Part shown: positions 48,746 to 56,560 of the stretch, piece after piece
Layout: every line of letters starts with the position of its first letter
How positions within the stretch are numbered: position 1 is the stretch's first letter
Assembly: GCF_010894405.1 (NCBI RefSeq)
Contig: NZ_JAAIYA010000015.1
Location: forward strand, 181,164 to 245,163
DNA: 64,000 nt
DNA from: Pyxidicoccus caerfyrddinensis
Lineage (GTDB): Bacteria; Myxococcota; Myxococcia; Myxococcales; Myxococcaceae
Reading direction: 5' to 3'
Translations under genes and position numbers: made by a program
Notes under the pieces: model-generated
What the model was told of the DNA's origin: nothing
Seen by the model: the letters and a program-made list of their open reading frames with translations, nothing else
Database searches by the model: none

Positions 48746-50761
48746 ATGAGGTCGCCGCCCTTCCACCCGGACCAACTGGTCCCCGACAGCGAGGTCGGCC
48801 CGTGGCGCGTGGTGGCGTCGCTGGGGGCCGGAGGCTTCGGGCGGGTCTTCAAGGTGGAGCGGGGCGGACGGTTCTATTCGCTGAAGATGGCGCTCCGTCC
48901 GGCGGGGTCGCACGCCGCCGAGGAGGAGGACGTCAACGGCCGGCTGGCGCACGAGGTGGCCTCGCTGCTGGCCTGCGCGCCGCACCCGAACCTTCCCCGG
49001 CTCCACGCGGTGGACCGCTGGCCGGAGCCGCCCGACGGCTACCTGTACTTCGTCACCGACTACGTGGACGGCGAGACGTTCCACGAGTGGCGCTGGCGCG
49101 TGAAGCCCACGGCGGCGCACCTGCTCTCCGTGTTCACGGAGGTGGTGCGCGTGGTGGCGGACCTGCACCGGCGCGGCATGCACCACCGGGACTTGAAGGG
49201 CGACAACCTGCTCATCCGCCGCGAGGACGAGCGTCCCTTCCTCATCGACCTGGGCACCGTGCGGATGCCGGGGGCGACGACGCTGACGGTGGGGGTGGCA
49301 CCGGCCTCGCCGCACCTGCTGCCGCCCGAGTGCGTGGCCTTCCTCCGTGAGGGCACGTGGCAGCAGGGCGCGCACTTCGACGCGGGTGTGCCGGGAGACC
49401 TCTACGCGCTGGGCGCGCTGCTGTACGAGGCGCTCACGGACGGCTACGCGTTCGACCCGAAGCTCCCGTACGACCGGCTGCTGCCCGCCATCGAGACGGT
49501 GACGCCGCGAGCGCCGCACGTCGTGAATCCGAAGGTGCCGCGCGCCCTGAGCGACGTGGCCATGCGGCTCCTGGAGAAGCGTCCCGAGGACCGCTATCCG
49601 GGCACGGAGGCGCTGCTGCAGGCGCTCTGGGATGTGGCCAAGGAGAAGCGGCAGCCCGCATGGCGGGTGTCGCTGGACCGGCCTCCCGAGATGGACTCAC
49701 AGAGCGCGGGCTCGGAGACGCCGCGCGTGCGGATGATGCCGGAATTGGGACGCGCGCCGCTGGAGGCGCTGAAGCCGCCGGAGTCCTCCGCAACGACGGA
49801 GCCCGAGCCAGCTCCCATGCCCGCCACGCTGGAGCCGCAAGCGCCCGCACCCATGAGCGGCTCCGAGTTTCTGCCTCAAGCCATGAAGGGCGAGGAGGTG
49901 ACGTCGTCGTCCTCGCCGCGGAGGAGGAATCGGGCAGTGGTGGGGTTCGGGTTGGGCGTGCTCCTTGTCGTTGGCTTCGTGGCCTTCGCGCTGCCACGCC
50001 TCTCGCAATCCCCTGGAGGCGCGGCGGCGCCTGCTCCTCCGCCCTCTACCGAGAAAGGAAACCCCGCTGTGACGAGCCGTCCTCCGAGTCTTCCCGCTAC
50101 AACCCCCCTGGCGGTGGTGCCGCCCTCCGCCGATGCCGGTGCCCCCCTGGACGCGGGCCTGCTGGCCTCCGCGCAGGTGACGGAATCTCCCGACAGTGGA
50201 GCTCCCGCGCCGTCAGCGCCGAAGCGTCCCGCCATGAGCCGCGCCGCGAAGGCGGCAGCCGCAGCCTGCATCACTGCGGCCTGTGCGAGCGGGCCTCAGG
50301 TGCGGACTGCATCTCCGGAGAAGCCGTGCGACCCGAAGGTCGTCGAGGGGATGGATAAGATGATGGGCTTGCCGGTGGGCTACAAACTCGGGAACGACGC
50401 GGAACTCTGGCTCACCGACGGGCTGCCGGAAGATACCGACATGATGCCCGCGCCGCCGGAAGGACCCTTCACCATCACCGTGTATAAAGAGTTCCGTGGC
50501 GACAGGCCGAATTTCAAGATCCTGGAGGGAACCCGCCTTCACGGACAGGTCTTTCGCGGGACGGACCGGCTCTATGGCTGGGTAACGGACATGGAAATGC
50601 CGGACGGCAAGCATTACCCCGTCTGTGCCAACCTCGTGCGCAACTCCAGGAGAGATGAGCTGGGACATCTCTATTTGCCCTCGAGTACACCCGAGAAGCT
50701 GCTGGTGTCTCCGTTCGTGAACCTGGCGGTGGCGAAGTCCCTCGGAAGGCTCGGCAAGTAG
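48746..50761 (+). CDS. Membrane-bound Ser/Thr protein kinase
   Basis: A 671-residue protein. The N-terminal kinase domain (about 15-285) has GAGGFGRVFKVE (P-loop), RFYSLKMALR (ATP-binding Lys), HHRDLKGDNLL (catalytic loop with Asp) and LIDLGTV, where DLG replaces the usual DFG. A Pro/Ala-rich linker leads to one membrane helix (VVGFGLGVLLVVGFVAFALP, near 398-420). The extracytoplasmic part contains a second Ala-rich stretch, AAKAAAAACITAACASG, resembling a lipobox-like region, and a conserved-looking C-terminal domain of about 140 residues. It could sense an envelope signal. ATG 48746 has GGAGG upstream. It is followed by the DUF2381 gene, a frequent pair in myxobacteria. Confidence 0.85.
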   Translation: MRSPPFHPDQLVPDSEVGPWRVVASLGAGGFGRVFKVERGGRFYSLKMALRPAGSHAAEEEDVNGRLAHEVASLLACAPHPNLPRLHAVDRWPEPPDGYLYFVTDYVDGETFHEWRWRVKPTAAHLLSVFTEVVRVVADLHRRGMHHRDLKGDNLLIRREDERPFLIDLGTVRMPGATTLTVGVAPASPHLLPPECVAFLREGTWQQGAHFDAGVPGDLYALGALLYEALTDGYAFDPKLPYDRLLPAIETVTPRAPHVVNPKVPRALSDVAMRLLEKRPEDRYPGTEALLQALWDVAKEKRQPAWRVSLDRPPEMDSQSAGSETPRVRMMPELGRAPLEALKPPESSATTEPEPAPMPATLEPQAPAPMSGSEFLPQAMKGEEVTSSSSPRRRNRAVVGFGLGVLLVVGFVAFALPRLSQSPGGAAAPAPPPSTEKGNPAVTSRPPSLPATTPLAVVPPSADAGAPLDAGLLASAQVTESPDSGAPAPSAPKRPAMSRAAKAAAAACITAACASGPQVRTASPEKPCDPKVVEGMDKMMGLPVGYKLGNDAELWLTDGLPEDTDMMPAPPEGPFTITVYKEFRGDRPNFKILEGTRLHGQVFRGTDRLYGWVTDMEMPDGKHYPVCANLVRNSRRDELGHLYLPSSTPEKLLVSPFVNLAVAKSLGRLGK

Positions 50762-50789
50762 CGAGAGCAGCGAGCCCGATGGGATATGG

Positions 50790-51731
50790 ATGCTCCCACC
50801 AGGAGGTCTTCCGGACTTGTTCGCTTCGTACTCCTTCATCGTGCTCGCGTGGGGGCTATTGCTGGCGCCTGTCGCGGACGCCGCCGACCCTGGAGCCACA
50901 GAGACGCTTGCTGGCGTCCGCCGCATCGACTTCAAGGAAACGGGGGCGTCGCTTCCTGAAATCCATATCGGCCCGGGGCTCTCCACGACCGTGCTCTTCG
51001 ATTCACCGATCCGGCCCGATGAGGTGGTGCTCGAAGGACGCGAACGCTTCCAGAGGCTGGGCATGTCGGAGGACCACCTGGTGCTCATTCCCTCGAGCAC
51101 CTTCCGACAAGGTGAGCAACTGCGGCTGGAAGTCCGATTCCACGACGGTGCGGCTCCGGAGCGGGCCGCGTTCAGGCTGGTGGTGGATGCCGCCCGGGTC
51201 GAGCGTCAGGTCGAGATCTACCGACAGCCCCGCACCGCGGAGTCCTATCGTCAGGAAGTCGAGGAGTTGAAGAGTGGAATGGCGCGGCTTCGTCAGGAGG
51301 TCGGAAGACTTCAGCGGTCGAATGCTTCGTCTGGCGACAGCGATTCCTGGATCGCGACCCTCGCGATAATGGGGGACATCGTTGACAAGACGCTGACCTA
51401 CGGACGGGCGGACAGCTCTGCTCCGGTCTCCGTCACGGAGGCGAAGCTCTTGCGACTGCCGGGACGTTGGGTGGCCCTGTGCGTGGTGCTGAAGTGGCGT
51501 GGACGCGCTGGAGGATGGACGGCGGCAACGGCGGCGCTCCGAGATGCCCAGGGGCAGTCCATGAGGGTGCTGCGCCCGTGGCAGCAGGGCCCCGTGTCCA
51601 TCAAGGGGGTTCAGAACGTCGTGATTGCAATCGAGGACGAGGCCGCGTTTCAACCGGGGCGATACACCCTCAAGCTGTTGGACGAGGGTGGCGGTACGTC
51701 TGTGACGCTCGAAGGGCTCGCGGTCCCTTGA
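50790..51731 (+). CDS. DUF2381 / TIGR02268-family exported protein
   Basis: A 313-residue protein with a signal peptide (FIVLAWGLLLAPVADA). The mature part starts with a beta-rich domain (LSTTVLFDSPIRPDEVVLEG, LRLEVRFHDGAAPERAAFRL), has a coiled-coil (EVEELKSGMARLRQEVGRLQ) and ends in an Ig-like domain (TLKLLDEGGGTSVTLEGL). The arrangement matches the Myxococcus paralogous DUF2381 family, whose function is unknown. It probably works in the envelope with the adjacent kinase, 28 bases upstream. ATG 50790 is a tentative start; its 3' end is homologous to the decayed copy at 53567-53665. Confidence 0.78.
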   Translation: MLPPGGLPDLFASYSFIVLAWGLLLAPVADAADPGATETLAGVRRIDFKETGASLPEIHIGPGLSTTVLFDSPIRPDEVVLEGRERFQRLGMSEDHLVLIPSSTFRQGEQLRLEVRFHDGAAPERAAFRLVVDAARVERQVEIYRQPRTAESYRQEVEELKSGMARLRQEVGRLQRSNASSGDSDSWIATLAIMGDIVDKTLTYGRADSSAPVSVTEAKLLRLPGRWVALCVVLKWRGRAGGWTAATAALRDAQGQSMRVLRPWQQGPVSIKGVQNVVIAIEDEAAFQPGRYTLKLLDEGGGTSVTLEGLAVP

Positions 51732-51740
51732 GCGTGGTGC

Positions 51741-52652
51741 TCAATCCAGGAAACGGCGCTCCCAGCGCAGCTTGTCCTCTGGGATGAAGTCGTGAACGAA
51801 CACGGTGCCTGGGTCGTGGTAGAGCCACGGCTCCAGCACGCGCGCGAGTTCCCGATAGGCGGGCAGGTTCTTTCCCGCTTCCAGGTCCCCAGCCTCGGGC
51901 CACTGTCCGAGCGTGACGACGGCGCGGTCTCCGGGCAGTTGCTGCACGGTGGTGCCCGGTGAGGACAGACGCGAGCGCAGTCCCTCCGTGCCGCCCAGTT
52001 CTCCCAGCACGGGCTGTCCGAGGAACGTCAGCCAGTACGCGCCAGGGATTCGTGTGCCGATGTCCCATGCGACAAGATCCTCAAGTACGTCCATGCCCGG
52101 GTAGCGGAAGCACATGCTTCGCACCCTCCGCCGGACACCCAATTCGTCTATGAGGGCGTTGAAGGAGAGACTGGCGTACCCGGAGTTGAAGGGCAGATGA
52201 GAGGCCAGCTCGAGCGCCAGTTCACGCACGTGTCCGGGGCCGTGTTGCTCCAAGTACTCCGTGGTCAACTTGAAGGTTGCAACACAGGCGCGTTCCGGAC
52301 CATCGAAGGGGCCCGGGTTTTCTTTCGAAATGCCTTTGTAGTCGAAAGAGAATTCCGACATGCCGTTGGAGTTGCTTGCGAGCATGACGTAGGGACCAGC
52401 GGTTTCGAGAAGCTCCTTCTGGATGCGCTCCCAGGCGTCATCGTTGAGTTGGTGCCAATAACCCTCCGTATCCGGGTATATCGTCAGCGCTTCCGGGCCT
52501 ACTGCCTGCATGAACACGTTCATCGCCCGGAGCACAGCCGGACCGAGCCCCTTGTGGGTGCGATGCATGTAGAAACAGAAGGTGAGGCCGTCGCGAATGA
52601 AGACGTAGCCGTCATTTGCCTGGACCCGGATCCGTGGATAGTGCTCGTTCAC
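51741..52652 (-). CDS. DUF3396 (TsiV-type) immunity protein
   Basis: A 303-residue cytosolic protein. It has the DUF3396 pattern: LTFCFYMHRTHKGLGPAVLR, SHLPFNSGYASLSFNAL and GTRIPGAYWLTFLGQPVLGE. DUF3396 includes TsiV, the immunity proteins for VRR-Nuc nuclease effectors of type VI systems. The GTG start at 52652 overlaps the TGA of the upstream toxin gene (GTGA), so toxin and immunity are co-translated. G+C is locally lower than in neighbours, for example around 52300-52450. A paralog lies at 53673-54593. Ends convergent to the DUF2381 gene. Confidence 0.83.
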   Translation of the reverse strand: MNEHYPRIRVQANDGYVFIRDGLTFCFYMHRTHKGLGPAVLRAMNVFMQAVGPEALTIYPDTEGYWHQLNDDAWERIQKELLETAGPYVMLASNSNGMSEFSFDYKGISKENPGPFDGPERACVATFKLTTEYLEQHGPGHVRELALELASHLPFNSGYASLSFNALIDELGVRRRVRSMCFRYPGMDVLEDLVAWDIGTRIPGAYWLTFLGQPVLGELGGTEGLRSRLSSPGTTVQQLPGDRAVVTLGQWPEAGDLEAGKNLPAYRELARVLEPWLYHDPGTVFVHDFIPEDKLRWERRFLD

Positions 52653-53449
52653 TCGATTTCCCTTCTGGGAGGTACGCGGGTCGGCTGTACTCCGAAGATG
52701 CTCTTGTAGGCCTCCCCCTGATTCGAGGCTCCACTGGCACTTCCGGAAGGGTAGTCCCTCCAGGCGGCTCGGTTGCCTTCGGGACAAGGGAACTTGAAGT
52801 CAAAGACGGCCTGAACCTGAAGTGGGTCGCCCGTGTGGATGATGACGTCTGGCACCACTGAGCCTGCCAGTTCCTTGCCTCCTTTGCGCAGCATCGCCAA
52901 CTCCGTTTTGCGGCTGATCAGTTCCAGTTGTCGCGTCTCGGGGTGGATACGGTAGCGCTGTTCCAGGCTGAACCGTCCGGGCTGTGCGCGGCTCAGCTTC
53001 TCCTCCGTACACTGGCTGGCGAGCTCGTGTTTCGCGCCACCCAGTCTCATGCCACGGGTCACCGGATTCTCTCGTGTGCCGCCCACCTGTTGTTCGCATT
53101 CTGTCGCGGTCGGGGCCCGCCCACCGAACTCCTTCCGGTTCACCTCCGCATCCGCCCACTTCGCACATTCAAACAGGATGTCCTCGATGCTCTTCCAGAC
53201 CAGTTCGTCGAGCACCTCCCACGCCTTGCCCGCCGCCGCCACCTGGACGGCCCGCACTTGGAGAGGAACGACGCTTTCCTCACCCGCGACTGTCGCGCAG
53301 TAGGCCGGGTTGCGCTCACACGCGGCGGTCGCCGAGTCCACGGCCTGCGCATAACTCCCCGCTCCGCGCCGGGAAGGGCTCCCCGCGCCACACCCCACGA
53401 GGAACAGGAGCACGCTCACGCCAGTGACACCGGTCAAACGCCGTTTCAT
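52649..53449 (-). CDS. Lipoprotein toxin with PD-(D/E)XK nuclease signature
   Basis: A 266-residue protein. It begins with a lipoprotein signal, LTGVTGVSVLLFLVGC, with Cys20 in the lipobox. Residues about 30-190 are helical and Cys-containing. The C-terminus has VVPDVIIHTGDPLQVQAVFDFKF, where Pro200-Asp201 and Asp217-x-Lys219 fit the PD-(D/E)XK nuclease core also found in VRR-Nuc toxins. The downstream coupled DUF3396 gene supports a toxin role. A lipidated nuclease with cognate immunity is the design of SitA toxins, which Myxococcus exchanges between cells by TraA/B. The toxin function is inferred. ATG 53449 has GAGAAGGA upstream and a TAGCGT box at 53479-53484. Confidence 0.65.
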   Translation of the reverse strand: MKRRLTGVTGVSVLLFLVGCGAGSPSRRGAGSYAQAVDSATAACERNPAYCATVAGEESVVPLQVRAVQVAAAGKAWEVLDELVWKSIEDILFECAKWADAEVNRKEFGGRAPTATECEQQVGGTRENPVTRGMRLGGAKHELASQCTEEKLSRAQPGRFSLEQRYRIHPETRQLELISRKTELAMLRKGGKELAGSVVPDVIIHTGDPLQVQAVFDFKFPCPEGNRAAWRDYPSGSASGASNQGEAYKSIFGVQPTRVPPRREIE

Positions 53450-53478
53450 TGGGTCCTTCTCCGGATGCGCATGCCCCA

Positions 53479-53484
53479 ACGCTA
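53479..53484 (-). promoter_or_regulatory. Candidate -10 element (TAGCGT) of the toxin-immunity operon
   Basis: TAGCGT on the minus strand, in the context GGCTAGCGTTGGGGC, lies 29 bases before the toxin ATG at 53449. It would give a short leader that includes the Shine-Dalgarno. Confidence 0.35.
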
Positions 53485-53566
53485 GCCGAGCCCCAGCCAG
53501 GCCGCAGCCCTCGCTCCCCATCAAGCTCCGTCTGACACGATGAGCAACTGCATCTGGAACCCGTTG

Positions 53567-53665
53567 CGGCGACGGTGCGGTTCCAGAGAGTTGCGACACC
53601 CTCAAGCTGTGGGACGAGGGCGGCGGACAGTCCGTGACGCTCGAAGGGCTCCAAGTCCGCTGCGC
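53567..53665 (+). pseudogene. Relict 3' end of a second DUF2381 gene
   Basis: 53593-53665 aligns with 51658-51731 of the intact DUF2381 gene almost base for base and would read TLKLWDEGGGQSVTLEGLQV. A one-base deletion separates the frame further upstream, the stop has become TGC, and the rest of the gene is gone. Together with the following second DUF3396 gene it marks a segmental duplication. Confidence 0.7.
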
Positions 53666-53672
53666 GTGGGAA

Positions 53673-54593
53673 TCAATCCAGGAAGCGGCGCTCCCAGCGG
53701 CGCTTGTCCTCCGGTGGGAAGTCCGGATCGAAGCGGGTACCTGCGTCGTGGTAGAGCCACGGCTCCATCACTCGCGCGAGTTCCCGGTAGGCGGGCAGGT
53801 TCTCTCCTGCTTCCACATCCCCCGCCTCGGGCCACTGTCCGAGTGTGACCACGGCGCGGTCTCCCGGAAGCTGCTGCACGGTGGTATCGGGAGCCGTCAG
53901 ACGCGCACGCAGCCCTTCCGCGCCTCCCAGTTCACCCAACACGGGCTGTCCGAGGAACGTCAGCCAGTACGAGCCAGCGATTCGCGTGCCGATGTCCCAC
54001 GAGACCGGGTGATCGAGCATGTCCACACCCAGGTAGCGGAAGCACATGCTCCGAATGCTCCGCCTGATACCCACTTCGTCCCTCATGGTGTCGAAGGAAA
54101 GGGTGGCGTACCCGGAGTTGAAGGGCAGGTGAGCTGCCAGTTCCAACGCCAGCCCGCGCGTGTGCTCGGGCCCCGACTCCTCCAGAAACGTTGAGGGTAG
54201 CCAGAAGCTGGCCACACAGGCACGTCTCGGGTCGTCAAACAGGCTCGGTTCTTCGAGTGATATCCCCTCGTACTCGAATCGAAAACCAGCAGCGCCCTGA
54301 GGCCGGTCCACCAGGGTGGCGAAGGTATGTGGGCCGGTGTCGAGCAGTGCCTGCCGTGTCCGCTCCCAGGCCGAGTCGTCCAGGCGCCGCCAATCGCCTT
54401 CCGCATCCGGATACCAGGCAAGGGTGTCTGGTCCCACTGCGCGTCTGTACGTGTCCAGTGCGCGCATCACGCTGGGCGCAATGCCTGCGTGGGAGCGATG
54501 CATGAAGAATCGAATGATGAGCCCAAGCCCAGTCCCACTGAACATGGAGCCGTCTGCGGTAGCGATTCGGACGCCAGGAAACCGTTCGCTCAT
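53673..54593 (-). CDS. DUF3396 (TsiV-type) immunity protein, orphan paralog
   Basis: A 306-residue protein homologous to the product of 51741-52652 along its length, most strongly in the C-terminal half (FLGQPVLGELGGAEGLRARL, VTLGQWPEAGDVEAGENL). ATG 54593 has AGGAGG upstream, and no stop or frameshift is present, so it is probably expressed. No toxin gene lies upstream. Orphan immunity genes may protect against toxins of sibling strains. Sequence divergence is greatest in the N-terminal half, where toxin recognition could differ. Confidence 0.82.
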   Translation of the reverse strand: MSERFPGVRIATADGSMFSGTGLGLIIRFFMHRSHAGIAPSVMRALDTYRRAVGPDTLAWYPDAEGDWRRLDDSAWERTRQALLDTGPHTFATLVDRPQGAAGFRFEYEGISLEEPSLFDDPRRACVASFWLPSTFLEESGPEHTRGLALELAAHLPFNSGYATLSFDTMRDEVGIRRSIRSMCFRYLGVDMLDHPVSWDIGTRIAGSYWLTFLGQPVLGELGGAEGLRARLTAPDTTVQQLPGDRAVVTLGQWPEAGDVEAGENLPAYRELARVMEPWLYHDAGTRFDPDFPPEDKRRWERRFLD

Positions 54594-54687
54594 TTGAAGA
54601 CGCCTCCTGGAAGCACAGCCGTCGCACCCGCCCACTATTACACTCCCCTGGCGCGCCCCAGTACGGGCGCGAGGAGGCAGGCAAGCC

Positions 54688-54915
54688 ATGGCCCGGATGT
54701 GTCAGGACGACGTAGGCCGCTGTGACTTCATCGACGTGCTCGAAGAGGCCGTCCTCCGACGCCGTCCCGTGGCCGTGGAGCTCCGCGCCGGGGAGTCCTT
54801 CGCGGACGTCGTCACCGACGTCGTCACCGAGCAGGGGGACGACTTCGCCGTCTTCCGCTCGCATGCCCGGGTGCCCGTCGGGGCCATCCTCTCCGTCACC
54901 CGCGAGCCCTCTTGA
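54688..54915 (+). CDS. Small Rof-like (Rho-binding antiterminator-type) protein
   Basis: A 75-residue protein. It has CDFIDVLEEAVLRRRPVAVELRAGESF (fragment: DVLEEAVLRRRPVAVELR) with an Sm-like beta pattern; Rof/YaeO proteins share the C-x-y/f-i-D-x-L-e start, the short helix and the strands that follow. Rof binds Rho and blocks its RNA-binding site. Similarity is modest, so other Sm-fold small proteins are possible. ATG 54688 has a strong GAGGAGG upstream. It precedes the methyltransferase gene. Confidence 0.5.
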   Translation: MARMCQDDVGRCDFIDVLEEAVLRRRPVAVELRAGESFADVVTDVVTEQGDDFAVFRSHARVPVGAILSVTREPS

Positions 54916-54933
54916 GCCCCGCGCTCCTCCGTG

Positions 54934-54939
54934 TAGGGT
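54934..54939 (+). promoter_or_regulatory. Candidate -10 element (TAGGGT) of the DNA methyltransferase gene
   Basis: TAGGGT ends 13 bases before ATG 54953. An AGGA lies between them, so this may be either a leaderless or a very short-leader transcript. Confidence 0.33.
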
Positions 54940-54952
54940 GCCGCCCAGGACG

Positions 54953-55735
54953 ATGACCTCCCTTCCTCCGGCAGACTCCCTCCGCTGCATCAACGCCGAC
55001 TCGCGCGAGCCGCAGGGCTACCGCGCCGCCCTCGGAGACACCCGCGCGGCCCTGCTCCACACGGACCCGCCCTACTGCCTCCTCACCCGGCGCCGGAAGG
55101 GCGGGGACCTCCGCGACACACGGGCCCACAAGAAGATCGACCAGAACCCCATCGTCCGCTTCGAAACGGTGCGCGACTACCGCACCTTCTCCGAGGCCTG
55201 GATGTCCCGCGCCGTCGCGCACCTCACCCCGGACGCGCCCCTCGTCATCTGGACCAACCTGCTCGGCAAGGAACCCATCCTCACCGCCGCCCGCGGCCTG
55301 GGCTACCCGCACCTGCGCGGCGAGTACGTCTGGGGCAAGCGCACCACCGACAAGAACGCCAACGAGCAGACCCTGCGCGTCTACGAGGTCGCCCTCGTCA
55401 TTGCCCGCACGCCCGCGTCGCCGCTCGCGCCCGAGGACCTGCCCACCGTCTGGGCCGTCGTCGGCGGCTACGACGACGAAGCCGAGGCCGCGCGCTGGGG
55501 CGGCCACCCGCACCACAAGCCCTTCTCCGTCCTCGAGCCCCTGATCCGCACCTACAGCCGCCCGGGAGACACCGTGTTGGACCCGTTCGCCGGCAGCGGC
55601 TCCATGCCCGCAGCGGCGCTGCGGCTCGGCCGCCGGCCCGCGTGCCTCGAAGTCGAGCCCGAGTGGGCCGAGCGCGTCACCCGACGCCTCCGTGAGACAG
55701 CCGCGGAAGAGGCTCAGCGCGCCAGTTCGCGGTAG
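54953..55735 (+). CDS. DNA methyltransferase (N6-adenine/N4-cytosine class)
   Basis: A 260-residue DNA modification enzyme. ALLHTDPPYCLL contains catalytic motif IV (DPPY), and GDTVLDPFAGSGSMPAAALR contains the SAM-binding motif I (DPFAGSGS) downstream of it, which is the beta-class order. RPACLEVEPEWAERVTRR is motif II. HKPFSVLEPLIRTYS precedes motif I, as in the family. No restriction endonuclease gene is adjacent, so it appears to be an orphan methyltransferase. The recognition sequence is unknown. Its stop codon is inside a 26-bp repeat array. Confidence 0.88.
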   Translation: MTSLPPADSLRCINADSREPQGYRAALGDTRAALLHTDPPYCLLTRRRKGGDLRDTRAHKKIDQNPIVRFETVRDYRTFSEAWMSRAVAHLTPDAPLVIWTNLLGKEPILTAARGLGYPHLRGEYVWGKRTTDKNANEQTLRVYEVALVIARTPASPLAPEDLPTVWAVVGGYDDEAEAARWGGHPHHKPFSVLEPLIRTYSRPGDTVLDPFAGSGSMPAAALRLGRRPACLEVEPEWAERVTRRLRETAAEEAQRASSR

Positions 55736-55809
55736 AGGCCCGGCACGCCAGCGCGCAGTAGCGGCCCGGCATGCCAGCGCGTGGTAGAGGCGCGGCACGC
55801 CAGCGCGCG
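55732..55809. repeat. Three tandem 26-bp repeats
   Basis: Units at 55732-55757, 55758-55783 and 55784-55809 share the form GTAGNGGCNCGGCAYGCCAG followed by CGCGNN. Each differs at only a few positions. The first overlaps the methyltransferase TAG stop. They fill most of the gap between two convergent genes. Each unit holds a short palindrome around GGCACGCC/GGCATGCC. Confidence 0.75.
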
Positions 55810-55817
55810 CTACCGCG

Positions 55818-56471
55818 CTATCGCGCCAGGGCTCGATAGAGGCGCGTCTCCGCCCACGCGGGAATCTCCGTGGGCCGGTGCCCCCACCAGTTCATCACCA
55901 GCGTGCGCCGCTGCCTCGAGCGCCCCGGCAGCTTCCCATCCGGAATTTGATTCTCCGCGTCCAGCACGCCGTGCGTCAGCGTCCCGTCGAAGCGCACCAG
56001 CCGGTTGGGCCGCGGCGCCACCAGGTCCGCGGTGTCCAGCCGCGCCGGGGCCAGCGAGGGGTTCTCCGGCTCGGGCTTCTCGCGCGTCACCACCAGCGCG
56101 CCCCCGCGCACCCTGTTGAGGAACAGCACCGAGGAGATGCGCGGGTGCACCAACTCCCCCGTGCGCAGCGCCAGCTTCTCGTCCCGGTCCTGGTGGAAGT
56201 CCACGCGCACGTCCGTGGGGTACATGCGCGACAGCCACCACTCCACCCCCGCGATGCGCCGCCGGCCCGTCACCTCCGGCCGCAGCGAGAGGATGACCTC
56301 CTCCACCACGTTGGCGGGAGGGCCGAAGTCGTACCAGAAGGTCGTCTGGTACGTCTGACGCAGGCGCTCGGTGCCCAGGGCTCCCACGCACCGCAGCAGG
56401 CGGCGGAAGAGGGGAGCGGGCACGGCGCCTTCGGTGAGCTGGACGAGGGTTTCCACGGGTCCACCGAGCAT
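55818..56471 (-). CDS. 2-oxoglutarate/Fe(II)-dependent oxygenase
   Basis: A 217-residue protein. VRVDFHQDRDEK provides the HxD iron ligands, ISSVLFLNRVRGGALVVT a core strand pair, and FDGTLTHGVLDAE the distal His, followed by an Arg (GRSRQRRTLVMNWW) that would hold 2-oxoglutarate. This is the double-stranded beta-helix layout of prolyl-4-hydroxylase-like enzymes. Substrate unknown. The start at ATG 56471 is supported by the lack of coding bias further upstream. Confidence 0.72.
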   Translation of the reverse strand: MLGGPVETLVQLTEGAVPAPLFRRLLRCVGALGTERLRQTYQTTFWYDFGPPANVVEEVILSLRPEVTGRRRIAGVEWWLSRMYPTDVRVDFHQDRDEKLALRTGELVHPRISSVLFLNRVRGGALVVTREKPEPENPSLAPARLDTADLVAPRPNRLVRFDGTLTHGVLDAENQIPDGKLPGRSRQRRTLVMNWWGHRPTEIPAWAETRLYRALAR

Positions 56472-56510
56472 TGTCCCACCGCCAGGGTGGGCGCCACCTT
56501 CCTTTGCCGC

Positions 56511-56516
56511 TAGGCT
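56511..56516 (+). promoter_or_regulatory. Candidate -10 element (TAGGCT) of the symporter gene
   Basis: TAGGCT lies 44 bases before ATG 56561. A Shine-Dalgarno (GGAG) is present between them, so this would be a normal leadered transcript. Confidence 0.3.
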
Positions 56517-56560
56517 GCGCGGCCCATTCCCCTCCGGACAGGAGGGCGCGGAGACTCCGG

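Noticed and set aside
48651-48749. A 32-codon frame between tfuA and the kinase gene as a YcaO precursor peptide
   Set aside because: No Shine-Dalgarno, composition typical of random high-GC sequence (Gly, Val, Arg, Pro), and it lies beyond the tfuA hairpin in the kinase leader.
55732-55809. CRISPR array
   Set aside because: The 26-bp units follow one another directly with no spacers and there are no cas genes in the window.
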